From Apirhabdus apintestini (GTDB lineage Bacteria; Pseudomonadota; Gammaproteobacteria; Enterobacterales; Enterobacteriaceae): a stretch of 64,000 nt of DNA. Shown one piece after another: positions 1 to 9,676 of the stretch (position 1 is its first letter; every line of letters starts with the position of its first letter). The translations under genes were made by a program, and so were the position numbers. Below the pieces are notes generated by a model, which worked only from the letters and a program-made list of their open reading frames with translations, searched no databases and had not been told where the DNA came from. The DNA is taken from the NCBI GenBank assembly GCA_033977085.1, contig CP138906.1:3968001-4032000 (forward strand), read 5' to 3'.

Positions 1-2
1 TT

Positions 3-955
3 GCCTGGCAGGGCGGTGAGCCAACGCTGGCGGGGCTTTCGTTCTTTCAGCGCGCTGTTGCGCTACAAAAGCGCTATGCCGGCGGTAAAACTATTCGCAA
101 CAGCCTGCAAACCAACGGAACGCTGCTGGATGAGGCCTGGTGTCGCTTTTTACGTCAGGAGAACTGGCTGGTCGGCGTATCTCTGGATGGACCCGCCGAG
201 TTACACGATAGATACAGACTCAGTCGCTCCGGGAAGCCCACTCACGAGCGCGTGGTGCGGGTGCTGGCCAGACTTAAAGAATACGGCGTAGCGTTTAATC
301 TACTCACGGTTGTCAGCGCAGCGAATGTGCATGAGCCTGAGCGAGTCTGGCGCTATCTACGAGGGTTAGGTACGCCGTTTTTGCAGTTCATTCCCTTAGT
401 TGAGCGAGACGAGCAGGGCCAGTTAACCGTGGAGTCGGTTGATGCTATTGCGTGGGGACATTTCTTAACGCGTATTTTCGATATCTGGGTACGGGAAGAT
501 ATCGGTCGCATCTTTGTACAGCAGTTTGATTCTACGCTGGGCGTGTGGTGCGGCCAGCCCTCGCAAATGTGCGTTTTTAGTGAAAATTGCGGACATGCTT
601 TCGCACTGGAGGCTGATGGCTCACTGTATCAGTGCGATCACTATGTTTATCCTGAATATCGGTTGGGGAACCTGAATACAACGCCGCTGATAGCGTTAAA
701 TGCAGGCCAGCAGGCGCGGGCATTTGGTGAAGCGAAAAGTAAGACGCTTAGCGAGGAATGCCAGGGTTGCGATGTGCTGCGTTTTTGCGGCGGCGACTGT
801 CCAAAACATCGTGATAAAAACGCGAAAAGCGCGCTGTGCGAAGGCTATCGCGCTTTTTCAACCACAGCGCGCCCGCCATGCGCGTTATGCGTGATTTAAT
901 TCGCCAGCGGCGCTCGCCGGCTCTGCTGATGAGGATGCTGGCGCAGCAGGATTAA
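3..955 (+). pseudogene. Anaerobic sulfatase-maturating enzyme-like radical SAM/SPASM protein (5' cut by window edge, 3' frameshift)
   Basis: The frame is open at the window edge and starts with the WQGGEP motif of radical SAM sulfatase maturases. The CxxxCxxC iron-sulfur motif would lie before the window. The C-terminal half has a SPASM cysteine region: CVFSENCGHAF, then YQCDHY, then CQGC-x5-C-GGDC near 760-800. Family members use S-adenosylmethionine to oxidise a Cys or Ser of a sulfatase to formylglycine. One T is missing from a T run near 857, so the frame as written stops at 899; restoring it reads to the TAA at 953-955. It is convergent with emrD, as yidF is in E. coli, so a yidF/aslB relative is likely. 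No sulfatase gene is visible here. Confidence 0.8.
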
Positions 956-1531
956 ATCGCCTGCTTAAGACGCTGTTCCCGGCGGAATAGCGGCAGCCAG
1001 CAGACCAGAATAAGTAGCCCCATCAGGGTCATCAACATACCCAGACTGTTTTGCCCGCTTTGTGGCAGCGCTGCGGAAAAGGACGCCAGCGTACCGGAGC
1101 CAATATTTTGCAGGCCACCGATAAGCGCCCCCGCAGTGCCTGCCAGGAAAGGAAAGGGTTCCATCGCGCCGCTGGTGGCCAGCGGAAATAGCATACCTGC
1201 ACCGAAGAAAAACAGCGCAGCAGGCACAAGCAGCGTCCAGACGTTCATCACCCCCAGCCATCCCGGTATCCACATCATTAAGCCAGCAGCGACGCGGCTC
1301 ACTACCGCCTGCCACATCATAGTGGTAAAGCGCTTGTTTTGTCTCCCGGCGACCCATGCGCCGAGAAATGCAGCGGGTATAGGTAAAATAAATAAAATAC
1401 TGACGGAGAAACTATCCAGCCCAAGCCCGCTACCAAGCAGGACGCCGGAGCAGGCCTCAAAGGCAGCCACTCCAGCCAGACCACCAATCAGCATAAGAAC
1501 GTAGCAATTGAACGGCAGTGTTCCCAGCAGC
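952..1531 (-). pseudogene. emrD: emrD, 3' part (multidrug MFS transporter split by IS21)
   Basis: This is the C-terminal half of EmrD, a 12-helix major facilitator drug/proton antiporter of the inner membrane. The translation continues in the E. coli EmrD register from the insertion point (PFNCYVLMLIGG) to the stop at 952-954, with the characteristic FFFGAGMLFPLATSGAMEPF stretch. No other frame break is seen in this half, so the IS21 insertion alone explains the loss. Its stop overlaps the stop of the convergent maturase gene. Confidence 0.93.
1527..1531. repeat. Target-site duplication of IS21 copy 1 (left; right copy 3487-3491)
   Basis: GCAGC occurs immediately outside both ends of the element. 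It is the only one of the three IS21 copies with matching flanks, so it marks simple transposition rather than recombination. Confidence 0.85.
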
Positions 1532-1616
1532 TGTTACCAACGGTGCAAAACTGATCCACCCCAGCGGTTGAAAACTGATCCAGGGTTAATCTGCTCCTCT
1601 GAATACAGGGGAGCTT

Positions 1617-2570
<954 letters not shown>

Positions 2571-2635
2571 CCTTCGACAGGCAGCCGTTGCATCATCCGC
2601 TGTCCATCTATGACACGTTCTGCAGAGGAGCCTGC

Positions 2636-3418
2636 ATGATGGTCGAACTACAACATCAACGGCTGATGGTGCTTGCTGAACAGCTCCAGCTGGACAGCCT
2701 TATCGGCGCGGCGCCGGCACTGTCGCAACAGGCAGTGGATCAGGAATGGAGCTATATGGACTTCCTGGAGCACCTGCTACATGAGGAGAAACTGGCCCGG
2801 CATCAGCGTAAACAGGCGATGTACACGCGGATGGCAGCCTTCCCGGCGGTGAAGACGTTCGAGGAATACGACTTCACCTTCGCCACCGGCGCACCTCAGA
2901 AGCAAATCCAGTCGCTGCGTTCCCTGAGCTTCATCGAACGTAACGAAAACATCGTGTTGCTGGGCCCCTCGGGCGTGGGGAAAACACATCTGGCGATAGC
3001 CATGGGCTACGAGGCAGTACGGGCGGGCATCAAGGTTCGCTTCACAACAGCAGCGGACCTGCTGTTACAGCTGTCGACTTCCCAGCGTCAGGGGCGTTAC
3101 AAAACGACACTCAATCGCGGTGTCATGGCCCCCAAACTGCTCATCATCGACGAAATAGGCTATCTGCCGTTCAGCCAGGAAGAGGCAAAGCTGTTCTTCC
3201 AGGTCATTGCCAAACGTTACGAAAAGAGCGCGATGATCCTGACCTCTAACCTGCCGTTCGGGCAGTGGGACCAGACGTTCGCGGGTGATGCAGCCCTGAC
3301 ATCGGCAATGCTGGACCGGATCTTACATCACTCACACGTAGTCCAGATAAAAGGAGAGAGCTATCGACTGAAGCAGAAACGAAAGGCCGGGGTTATAGCG
3401 GAAGCTAATCCTGAGTAA
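2636..3418 (+). CDS. istB: IS21 helper ATPase IstB
   Basis: IstB is the AAA+ ATPase that assists IstA in target capture and strand transfer. Starting at ATG 2636 it is 260 residues, with Walker A GPSGVGKT at about residues 110-117 and Walker B LLIIDE at about 168-173. In this copy an extra C upstream puts the displaced istA tail in frame with istB, so an uninterrupted frame extends back to 2546. The ATG at 2636, just after GAGGAG, is the expected start. Confidence 0.93.
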   Translation: MMVELQHQRLMVLAEQLQLDSLIGAAPALSQQAVDQEWSYMDFLEHLLHEEKLARHQRKQAMYTRMAAFPAVKTFEEYDFTFATGAPQKQIQSLRSLSFIERNENIVLLGPSGVGKTHLAIAMGYEAVRAGIKVRFTTAADLLLQLSTSQRQGRYKTTLNRGVMAPKLLIIDEIGYLPFSQEEAKLFFQVIAKRYEKSAMILTSNLPFGQWDQTFAGDAALTSAMLDRILHHSHVVQIKGESYRLKQKRKAGVIAEANPE

Positions 3419-3486
3419 GCAAGGTGGATCAATATTAGACCGTTGGTGGTGACGGTAAGTGGATCACTTTTTACCCGTTGTTGACA

Positions 3487-4096
3487 GCAGCGTGCGGTAG
3501 CTGGAAATCAAGCGGGTGCGTGGCGCATCTTTAGGCCGCGTCTCAGGCATCCAGAGCAGCATGCTGATACCGACGCCGCCGCATAATAGCAGCAGGAAAA
3601 TAAAGCAGGCGCGCCAGTTCCAGAGTGTATCCAGCATGCCGCCAATAAGAGGTGCCAGTAATGGGCTGACCAGAATTCCCATATTGAGCAAACTGTTTGC
3701 ATGGCGCAGAGGCTGGCCTTCATACAGATCGCGCGGTAACGTACGTGCCATAACGCCGGCAACCCCTGTGCCCGCGCCTTGTAACGCGCCCGCGATGACT
3801 AAAATGTGCAGGTTTTGAGCAAAGATGGCGAGTATCGTTGCCAGCATGAAAATAGCCATACCGAGTAAAATCACCGGGCGGCGCCCGACTCTGTCGGAGA
3901 TAGGGCCGTAGATGAGCTGAGAGCCGCCATAGGTCAGTAAATAGGCCGCCATTACACCCTGAACGGCGCCTTCACGTACATTGAGCGCAATCGCCATATC
4001 AGCGATTGCCGGGATATAAATGGTTTGTGCCATCTGACCGACGGCTACCAGTAAAATTAGCATCAATAGCAGATGGTGATTTGCAATGGATTTCAT
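3487..4096 (-). pseudogene. emrD: emrD, 5' part (multidrug MFS transporter split by IS21)
   Basis: This is the N-terminal half of EmrD, from ATG at 4096 through roughly the first six membrane helices, including the MFS loop 2-3 motif GPISDRVGRRPVIL. It reads into the IS end after TLL and stops a few codons inside the element. The flanking GCAGC duplication at 1527-1531 and 3487-3491 means that excising the element plus one copy restores a continuous frame (TLLGTLPFNCY). The insertion therefore looks recent, into an otherwise intact gene. Confidence 0.93.
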
Positions 4097-4509
4097 GACA
4101 GTCCGTACGGAGTGTGGAATAAGTGGCTGTATTTTGATTTCTGAATAGGTGAATCTACCACATGGAGGCTAAATGTGTATGCAATTAGCCTGAATAAAAG
4201 CGCTACTGTCGAGGATTTGTATCGCAGATTTATGGCAACCTTAGTTGCCAGTATGGTGCGACTTGTTTGCAGCTAATGTAATTATGCAAAGCAATAAATA
4301 TTACTGGGAAAGTTATGATAAAGAATTTTATATTTCCTAATTATTTTAGGAATAGTGAACGCTGTGATTAATCCTTTTCTTAAAATATCGCTTAATTTAC
4401 CCTATTAAATGAAATATTAAGATACACTTTGCTTTTTCGGGGTTCTATAATATAGAAATTTACGTGTTATTATTTTATTAGGAATAAATTTGTTGTAGAC
4501 GGAATTACA
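4097..4509. other. Intergenic, AT-rich, upstream of emrD
   Basis: This holds the emrD upstream region and AT-rich sequence. I see no credible gene, tRNA or terminator. The ivbL/ilvB or tisB/istR genes found near E. coli emrD are not recognisable. Confidence 0.5.
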
Positions 4510-4743
4510 ATGTTAGGCAAATTATCTCTTGTAGTTATTATTCTCGGTATTTATGGGGTTAGTCCAACTATCCATATTTATACAGCGAGCCTTACTCTGT
4601 GGTTTGTTATCTCAGCCTGTGGGCTTTGTTCTCTGTGGGTTCTTAAGGGGGTATGTGCGAATGTGGCTGCCTCGCTGTCACAGCATCATCTTTTAACCGC
4701 ATGGGGTATGGCATTGAGTATTTTGGGATTATTCTTTTTTTGA
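4510..4743 (+). CDS. Small predicted membrane protein, unknown
   Basis: A 77-residue frame, largely hydrophobic, with about three possible membrane segments (residues about 5-20, 27-48 and 62-77) and a Phe-rich end. It is preceded by a weak GGAA at 4501. I do not recognise the family. It stands alone in AT-rich DNA between emrD and phd-doc and may be a chance frame. Confidence 0.35.
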   Translation: MLGKLSLVVIILGIYGVSPTIHIYTASLTLWFVISACGLCSLWVLKGVCANVAASLSQHHLLTAWGMALSILGLFFF

Positions 4744-5210
4744 CGATGACAGTGCATTAATTTCTATTATAAAATATAACCGTATATAACATATTCATCA
4801 CATCCATATTGCTAATTGCTTCTCTCAGAACGTAGGCGTTATCTTCGAGTTTTATTATTAATTATGTGATAAGTAATAATCGTGATTTTATGATTTACCT
4901 CCCCGTATCATTTTTATTCTGGCCGCTTAATTGCTATTTACACGATAAATTGAAATTGGTTTTGCGTAGCCGTTGTATATCGCTTTCCCCTCTTAAAAGA
5001 GGCCTAACGGTGGTAGATATTCAACAATAGATGACGCGCTTTTAATGCGCTAACTTCATTTATTTTCCAGTATAATCATGTGGTTATCGATGATTGTGTC
5101 ATTAAATTGACGGTGAGATCCAGACATGGGGCATTTAGCCTCTGGCTGCATAAAGTGAAGGACGGGATCTTTTCTTAACGGGCTTACCGTATTGCTACGG
5201 TGTTATTTAT
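4744..5210. other. AT-rich intergenic stretch, no gene seen
   Basis: No supported coding region or RNA gene was found on either strand. It separates the emrD side from the accessory genes. Confidence 0.45.
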
Positions 5211-5211
5211 G

Positions 5212-5234
5212 AAAAAGCCCGCAATGAGCGGGCC
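5212..5234 (-). terminator. Rho-independent terminator downstream of phd-doc
   Basis: On the minus strand GCCCGC, a 5-nt loop and GCGGGC are followed by a T run (5212-5216 on the plus strand are A). It lies about 110 bp past the doc stop and could end the phd-doc transcript. Confidence 0.65.
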
Positions 5235-5345
5235 GGGATTGAATCTGAATGTTGAGTGATGACATATATGCATTGATTTTATTGTGTTTTTATTAATCTA
5301 TCTTTGGGGTAAGTACACACTTAAGTACACGGAATGCGAGGGTGC

Positions 5346-5738
5346 TCAACGAATTGGGCTGGAATTGTCTACTAAATCCCGTAAATGCTGCGCTAACTGG
5401 TTTACGGTCTTCTCACCTGTGGCTGCCTCTACCGTTAAATTTTCCAGCATATTATCGTTATCACGGATCTTGATACCGTTGCGATAGAGAAAGGTCATGG
5501 TAACAAAAAATGCGGTGCGCTTATTGCCGTCATTAAATATATGCCCTCGAGCGATAGCCACCCAATAAGTTGCAGCCAGCTCAAATACATCCATAACACC
5601 TTCATAATGTGTACGGTTTTGCACCCGATAGATGAGTGCTTCGGCTCTACCGGGATCGGACATGCCAGCAACGCCGGGAAGCCGCTGCAATATACGATCA
5701 TGGAAAGCGATAACTTCCTGTGCGCTAATCCATATCAT
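5346..5738 (-). CDS. doc: Doc-type death-on-curing toxin (Fic fold)
   Basis: A 130-residue Fic/Doc protein with the signature HIFNDGNKR at about residues 66-74, matching the Doc consensus HxFxxxNKR. P1 Doc phosphorylates elongation factor Tu and blocks translation; the same activity here is inferred. The length matches the family and the frame is intact. Its start overlaps the end of the antitoxin gene by 4 bp, so the two are translationally coupled. The key His, Asn, Lys and Arg are all present. Confidence 0.92.
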   Translation of the reverse strand: MIWISAQEVIAFHDRILQRLPGVAGMSDPGRAEALIYRVQNRTHYEGVMDVFELAATYWVAIARGHIFNDGNKRTAFFVTMTFLYRNGIKIRDNDNMLENLTVEAATGEKTVNQLAQHLRDLVDNSSPIR

Positions 5739-5956
5739 CGATTTGTCAGCGCTTCTACAGTATGCCCATGACGTTGCATAATCACATCAAACTCTGCATC
5801 CAACTTAGCATTCTGATATGACTCAAATTCGGCCTTGCTGATAACTACCGCTGAACTGCCGTCTCTGCGGGTGATTTCAATCGGTTCGCCGTGGGTTGCT
5901 GCATCCAACACTTCTGAGATATTGGCACGAGCTTGAGTTGAGGTGTATGTACGCAT
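5735..5956 (-). CDS. phd: Phd/YefM-family antitoxin
   Basis: A 73-residue antitoxin with the Phd N-terminal fold (TSTQARANISEVLDAA, then PIEITRRDGSSAVVISKAEF). It would bind its own promoter and neutralise Doc through its C-terminal tail. It precedes doc with an ATGA overlap, the standard antitoxin-first order. The upstream AT-rich region from 5957 is the likely autoregulated promoter, but I could not define an operator. Confidence 0.9.
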   Translation of the reverse strand: MRTYTSTQARANISEVLDAATHGEPIEITRRDGSSAVVISKAEFESYQNAKLDAEFDVIMQRHGHTVEALTNR

Positions 5957-6186
5957 AATGTGCCTCCTAAAATGTACATTTGAATTGTACTTTTAATATT
6001 GTTTTTATTCAAATTTAATAATTTTTGATTATTAATCAGCATATTAAATTTTTATTTACATTTCGTTGTTTGGGTTACTTTTTTAATTCAGCTTGACAAA
6101 TAATAAAAAATGCAGGATTATTGGCAGATATTTCACCGAACCCCTTTAAGGGCTACATAACTCTACGCATGAGGACAGCTGTTATA

Positions 6187-6798
6187 ATGAAGCAACCTTG
6201 GGAATTAAACCCTGCTCTAACATTAGAGCGACTTAAACAACTTGCGTCTCTGATTCGAAATGTCAGGGATGATGTAATTGATTTACATAATGAAGATCTC
6301 GGCGATTCTGCTCGTTCCACGGGATTGAGGGCTTATGAGTGCTGCCGGACGAGGATAATTCGTGCTGCCACTCAACACGAAGAATGGCCTTGGCTGGGCA
6401 TAGTAAAAGACGATGGTAAGTTCACTTTTTCTATTGATTCAGTACCTGTTCGTTTATATCGTGGAGGGCCTAATCGTCCGGAAGAGCGTAGGCTGATACC
6501 TTGTGTGGAAGCACTGAGTCAGATGAGCTTATTACCTGTAGAAGTAGGTAATGATGCTTCTGTACTTTGGTTTTTTGCTGTTGAAGTTGATGATTTTCGT
6601 TATGTAGAGCGTGTAACATTTACTGGCTTTTTAGAGGGTGTGCAGGTTTCATGCTGGGAAATTCCTCTGGATGAGAGAGTTCCTGCTTTCAGTTCAATTG
6701 ATGCTGAATTACCTGAGCCAGTCAAAACTCAGAAAGCACCAATCTCTGTTAAAAGGAAAGACAAAAAGGCGGAGAATGATGATTCGAATAATGGTTAG
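6187..6798 (+). CDS. Unknown protein, first gene of an Xre/ImmA operon
   Basis: About 203 residues from ATG 6187 (MKQPWELN). A longer frame back to TTG 6121 is open but has a poor leader. I do not recognise a domain. The N-terminal half is mixed helical (LTLERLKQLASLIRNVRDDV), the middle is beta-rich, and the C-terminus is a basic, then acidic tail with repeated Lys. Its stop lies 9 bp before the Xre/ImmA-IrrE gene, so the two form one operon. That pairing is typical of toxin plus Xre-COG2856 antitoxin modules, which makes this the candidate effector. The function is inference from context only. Confidence 0.7.
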   Translation: MKQPWELNPALTLERLKQLASLIRNVRDDVIDLHNEDLGDSARSTGLRAYECCRTRIIRAATQHEEWPWLGIVKDDGKFTFSIDSVPVRLYRGGPNRPEERRLIPCVEALSQMSLLPVEVGNDASVLWFFAVEVDDFRYVERVTFTGFLEGVQVSCWEIPLDERVPAFSSIDAELPEPVKTQKAPISVKRKDKKAENDDSNNG

Positions 6799-6807
6799 TA
6801 ATAAGTT

Positions 6808-7934
6808 ATGGCTATAGCATTTTATGGCGAGCGGCTTCGGCTCGCTCGTTTGTTAAAAGGGTATACTCTACAAGAGCTCGGTGATGCAGTTTCTGTGACC
6901 CGGCAAAGCATACATCAATATGAAAGTGATGTCAGAGCACCTGCAAATGATGTTCGGAATGCATTGGCTGAATTTTTACAGGTGTCTTCTGCGTTTTTTG
7001 GTTTACCTCTCTCTGGTGATGTTAAACCTGAGCAATGCCATTTTCGTAAGAGACAGACAACCCCTGCGGGAGTGAAAGAACGGGTTCAGGCATACAGTAC
7101 CATTCTTGAACAGCTTGTTACTGAGCTACATGAGCATTTAGATATGCCCGAAAACGGTTTTAATTTGATAGATAACAGTAAAATTGTAGAACTAACACCT
7201 CCATTGATTGAGAAGATTGCTGAAGGTGCTCGTGTTCGCTGGGGATTAACACCTGATGCACCCATAGATAATATGGTTAATGTTGTCGAAAATCAGGGGC
7301 TATCGTTACCTGTTTTGACGGTGTTTCTGAAAAAGTAGATGCTTTATCAGTTAATAGAAAATTTCCAATAATAATCCGCAATACAGCGAAAGAAAGTGCA
7401 TGTCGAATGCGTTTTGACTTGGCTCATGAATGCGGCCACTTAATCATGCACGATGGTATTGAAACTGGATGTAAACAAACAGAGAGAGAAGCGGATGCTT
7501 TTGCGAGTGCTTTTCTATTCCCTCGCAAATCATTTGCAAGAGAGTTTCCTGTTTGCTTAGGTGCTGGTGGTGCAATTGACTGGAAGAAGGTTTATAACTT
7601 AAAAGTTCGCTGGAAAGTAAGCGCTAGAGCGATTATTTATAGGGCACATTTTTTAGGCTTCATTAATGCTCAGCAATATAGAAATGCTAATGTTTGGTTT
7701 AGTCAAACGAGACAAACTAAAAAAGAGAAACTCGACGACCAAATTCCTTTAGAAGAACCTCATGTGCTTGAGGAGAGTTTAATAATTTTGAAAGAACAGC
7801 TGGGTATATCTTTTGAAATGTTAGCCGAGAAATTTAAAGTCAAACCTGAATTATTATCAGATATATCAGGCATCAAGTATGCTCCTGATATTGATGATGG
7901 CTATGACGATATTGTTGTTCCTTTTAAGTTCTAA
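6808..7934 (+). pseudogene. Xre helix-turn-helix plus ImmA/IrrE metallopeptidase regulator (frameshifted)
   Basis: The N-terminus is a Cro/CI-type HTH (LQELGDAVSVTRQSIHQYES). The C-terminal part is an ImmA/IrrE (COG2856) peptidase domain with the zinc motif HECGH at about 7428-7442. Proteins of this class act as phage or ICE regulators that cleave repressors, or as antitoxins. The frame breaks near 7313, where a T run is one base short: GTTTTGAC for an expected GTTTTTGAC. Restoring one T gives PVFDGVSEKVDALS and joins both halves into a protein of about 375 residues. A terminator follows at 7949. Confidence 0.88.
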
Positions 7935-7948
7935 CTTTATGTATAAGA

Positions 7949-7985
7949 ATATAGGCCCTTTTTTTGAAGGGCCTATATGTTTTTT
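7949..7985. terminator. Terminator after the Xre/ImmA operon
   Basis: A long stem (ATATAGGCCCTT and its complement) surrounds a T-rich loop and is followed by TTTTTT. It sits 15 bp after the ImmA stop and just before the stop of the opposing gene, so it may work in both directions. Confidence 0.75.
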
Positions 7986-8291
7986 ACTTGCTAAAATAAC
8001 ATTTTAATTTGGTTTCAGTCATTTCTACAATAGTTGCATAAATTGAACCCAAGAAATTTCTCATATCTATTGGCAAATTCGACTTTTCTACGCCAGGCTG
8101 AGCAATTGCAAATTCGAATTTTACATTCGAATATTTTAATGCCTTTTTTATATTATCCAAATCATCAAGACTACCATGGTAGAACCGTTTATTTTTTAAC
8201 ACACCCATGCTATTACGTCTTTCCATGTGTTTTAGTAGCTCTTCTGGTTTCCATTTATAACGTAAAGAAACTACTGCTTGGCCGCAAATTG
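7984..8291 (-). pseudogene. C-terminal fragment of an unidentified gene, truncated by the IS3-family element
   Basis: About 100 residues remain, from SLRYKWKPEELLKHMERR to the stop at 7984. The protein enters from the IS edge at 8290, so the 5' part is missing. The fragment has an alternating hydrophobic segment (VKFEFAIAQPGVEKSNLP) and ends in a Lys-rich tail. I do not recognise it with confidence. It is convergent with the Xre/ImmA operon and was probably part of the same accessory island. Confidence 0.6.
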
Positions 8292-8324
8292 GACTGACCC
8301 CGTGACAGTAGACAAATTCTGTCC

Positions 8325-9210
8325 TCACGACGAGGCCTGTTCAAAGGCCTCCGGACTGACGCCGCTGAGATGGCTGTGGCGTCGGACCCGGTTGTAGAAC
8401 ACTTCAATGTAATCGAAGATATCCGCCCGGGCCAGAGCCCGGGTTTTGTATATTCTCTTCCTGATACGCTCTTTTTTCAGTGAACTGAAGAACGATTCCG
8501 CTACTGCATTATCCCAGCAGTTGCCACGCCGGCTCATACTGGGCGCCAGATTATTGGCCCGGCAGAAGCGCCGCCAGTCCTCGCTGCCGTACTGGCTGCC
8601 CTGATCGCTATGTACTATTACCTCTCTGTCCGGTTTTCGACGCCATACTGCCATCATCAGCGCATCCAGCGCCAGTTCACGTGACAGCGTCGGTTTCATC
8701 GACCAGCCCACCACGTTACGGGCGAAGAGATCAATGACCACCGCCAGATACAGCCAGCCCTGCCAGGTGCGGATATAGGTAATATCGGTCACCCAGACCT
8801 GATTAGCCCGGACAACGGTAAACTGCCGCTGCACGCGATTAGGCGCAACCACTGAAGGCCTGCCGGCGATACGACGTGGCGCTTTATAGCCGCGCACCGC
8901 TTTGATCCGGTTCAGTTGCATAATACGGCTCACCCGGTTTTTACCGCAGGTTTCCCCGATTTCATTCAGATCGCCATGAACCCGGCGATAGCCATATACG
9001 CCACCGCTGAGGGAATACGAATCACGGATAAGCGCCAGCAGAACGCTGGTTATCTTTATCGCGGGCGGAAACTGGATTATGCAGCCACGCATAGAACCCG
9101 GCCCGGGCGACATTCAGTACCCGACACATTGTCATGACACCCCATACGGAGCGGTGTTCATTGATAAAGCGGTACTTCAGTCGGGCTCCCTTGCAAAGTA
9201 CCGCGCGGCC
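8325..9210 (-). pseudogene. IS3-family transposase OrfB (frameshifted)
   Basis: The rve/DDE integrase core is clear: TDITYIRTWQ (first Asp), VHSDQGSQYGS (second Asp) and NAVAESFFSSLKKER (Glu), then the FYNRVRRHS end. The N-terminal part (LKYRFINEHRSVWGVMTMCR) lies in another frame at 9049-9210. One extra T near 9048 (CGTTCTG for CGTCTG) separates the two. As written the element cannot make full OrfAB. Confidence 0.88.
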
Positions 9211-9461
9211 TTTTTCAGGATGTCCCGCTCTTCTTCGGTGCGCTTCAGCTGAGACCGAAGCTTGAGGATCTCGCTTTTGGCTTCCAGTAAATCACGCGCA
9301 TGCTGCTCGCTGTTATCGGGTTTGATGGCCCGCAGCCATTTGTAAAGACTATGCGCAGAGACACCCAGTCGGTCGGAAACTTCTGCGACGGAATAACCGC
9401 GTTCCGTAATTTGACGGACGGCTTCTTCCTTAAATTCAGGGGTAAATCGTGGTGTGCCCAT
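9177..9461 (-). CDS. IS3-family transposase OrfA
   Basis: A 94-residue OrfA with an N-terminal helix-turn-helix (YSVAEVSDRLGVSAHSLYKW) and a C-terminal leucine-zipper-like coil (LLEAKSEILKLRSQLKRTEEE). It recognises IS ends and normally forms the OrfAB transposase by -1 frameshifting into orfB. The frame is intact and ends KKAARYFAREPD, the usual overlap region. Confidence 0.9.
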   Translation of the reverse strand: MGTPRFTPEFKEEAVRQITERGYSVAEVSDRLGVSAHSLYKWLRAIKPDNSEQHARDLLEAKSEILKLRSQLKRTEEERDILKKAARYFAREPD

Positions 9462-9480
9462 ACGGTCCTCCTATGCTCAA

Positions 9481-9558
9481 ACTATACATCAGGATCGTCT
9501 ACCGGGGTGGGGTCAGTCCACTATACATCAGGATCGTCTACCGGGGTGGGGTCAGTCC
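9481..9558. repeat. Tandem duplication (2 x 39 bp) of the IS3 right end
   Basis: The unit begins ACTATACATCAGGATCG and ends GGTCAGTCC. Two exact copies abut at 9519/9520. Each ends in the terminal inverted repeat, giving the IS two nested right ends. Confidence 0.95.
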
Positions 9559-9602
9559 AATGATGTGCGCTTTAGTGGTATTATATGAGACTTTGTGGAA
9601 TT

Positions 9603-9629
9603 AAAAAAGCCAGCATTTACACTGGCTTA
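9603..9629 (-). terminator. Terminator downstream of yicC
   Basis: On the minus strand AAGCCAG, an 8-nt loop and CTGGCTT are followed by a T run. It is about 50 bp past the yicC stop and marks the border between the accessory block and the core genes. Confidence 0.7.
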
Positions 9630-9676
9630 TAGATGTTGGTGGGGTATCGTGAGACTTAGTGAGTTTAAGTGAAACC

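Larger units (their letters stand above)
8290..9559 (-). mobile_element. IS3-family insertion sequence with a duplicated outer end
   Basis: Terminal inverted repeats TGGACTGACCCC (8290) and GGGGTCAGTCCA (ending at 9520 and again at 9559) enclose orfA and orfB. The right end is present twice in tandem (39-bp unit, 9481-9519 and 9520-9558). An AAT flank at 8287-8289 and 9559-9561 could be a 3-bp target repeat, but the boundary is ambiguous. It truncates the gene on its left. Confidence 0.9.

Noticed and set aside
9481..9558. Repeat pair as a phage attachment site
   Set aside because: The repeated unit is the terminal inverted repeat of the IS3 element, and no integrase gene is present.
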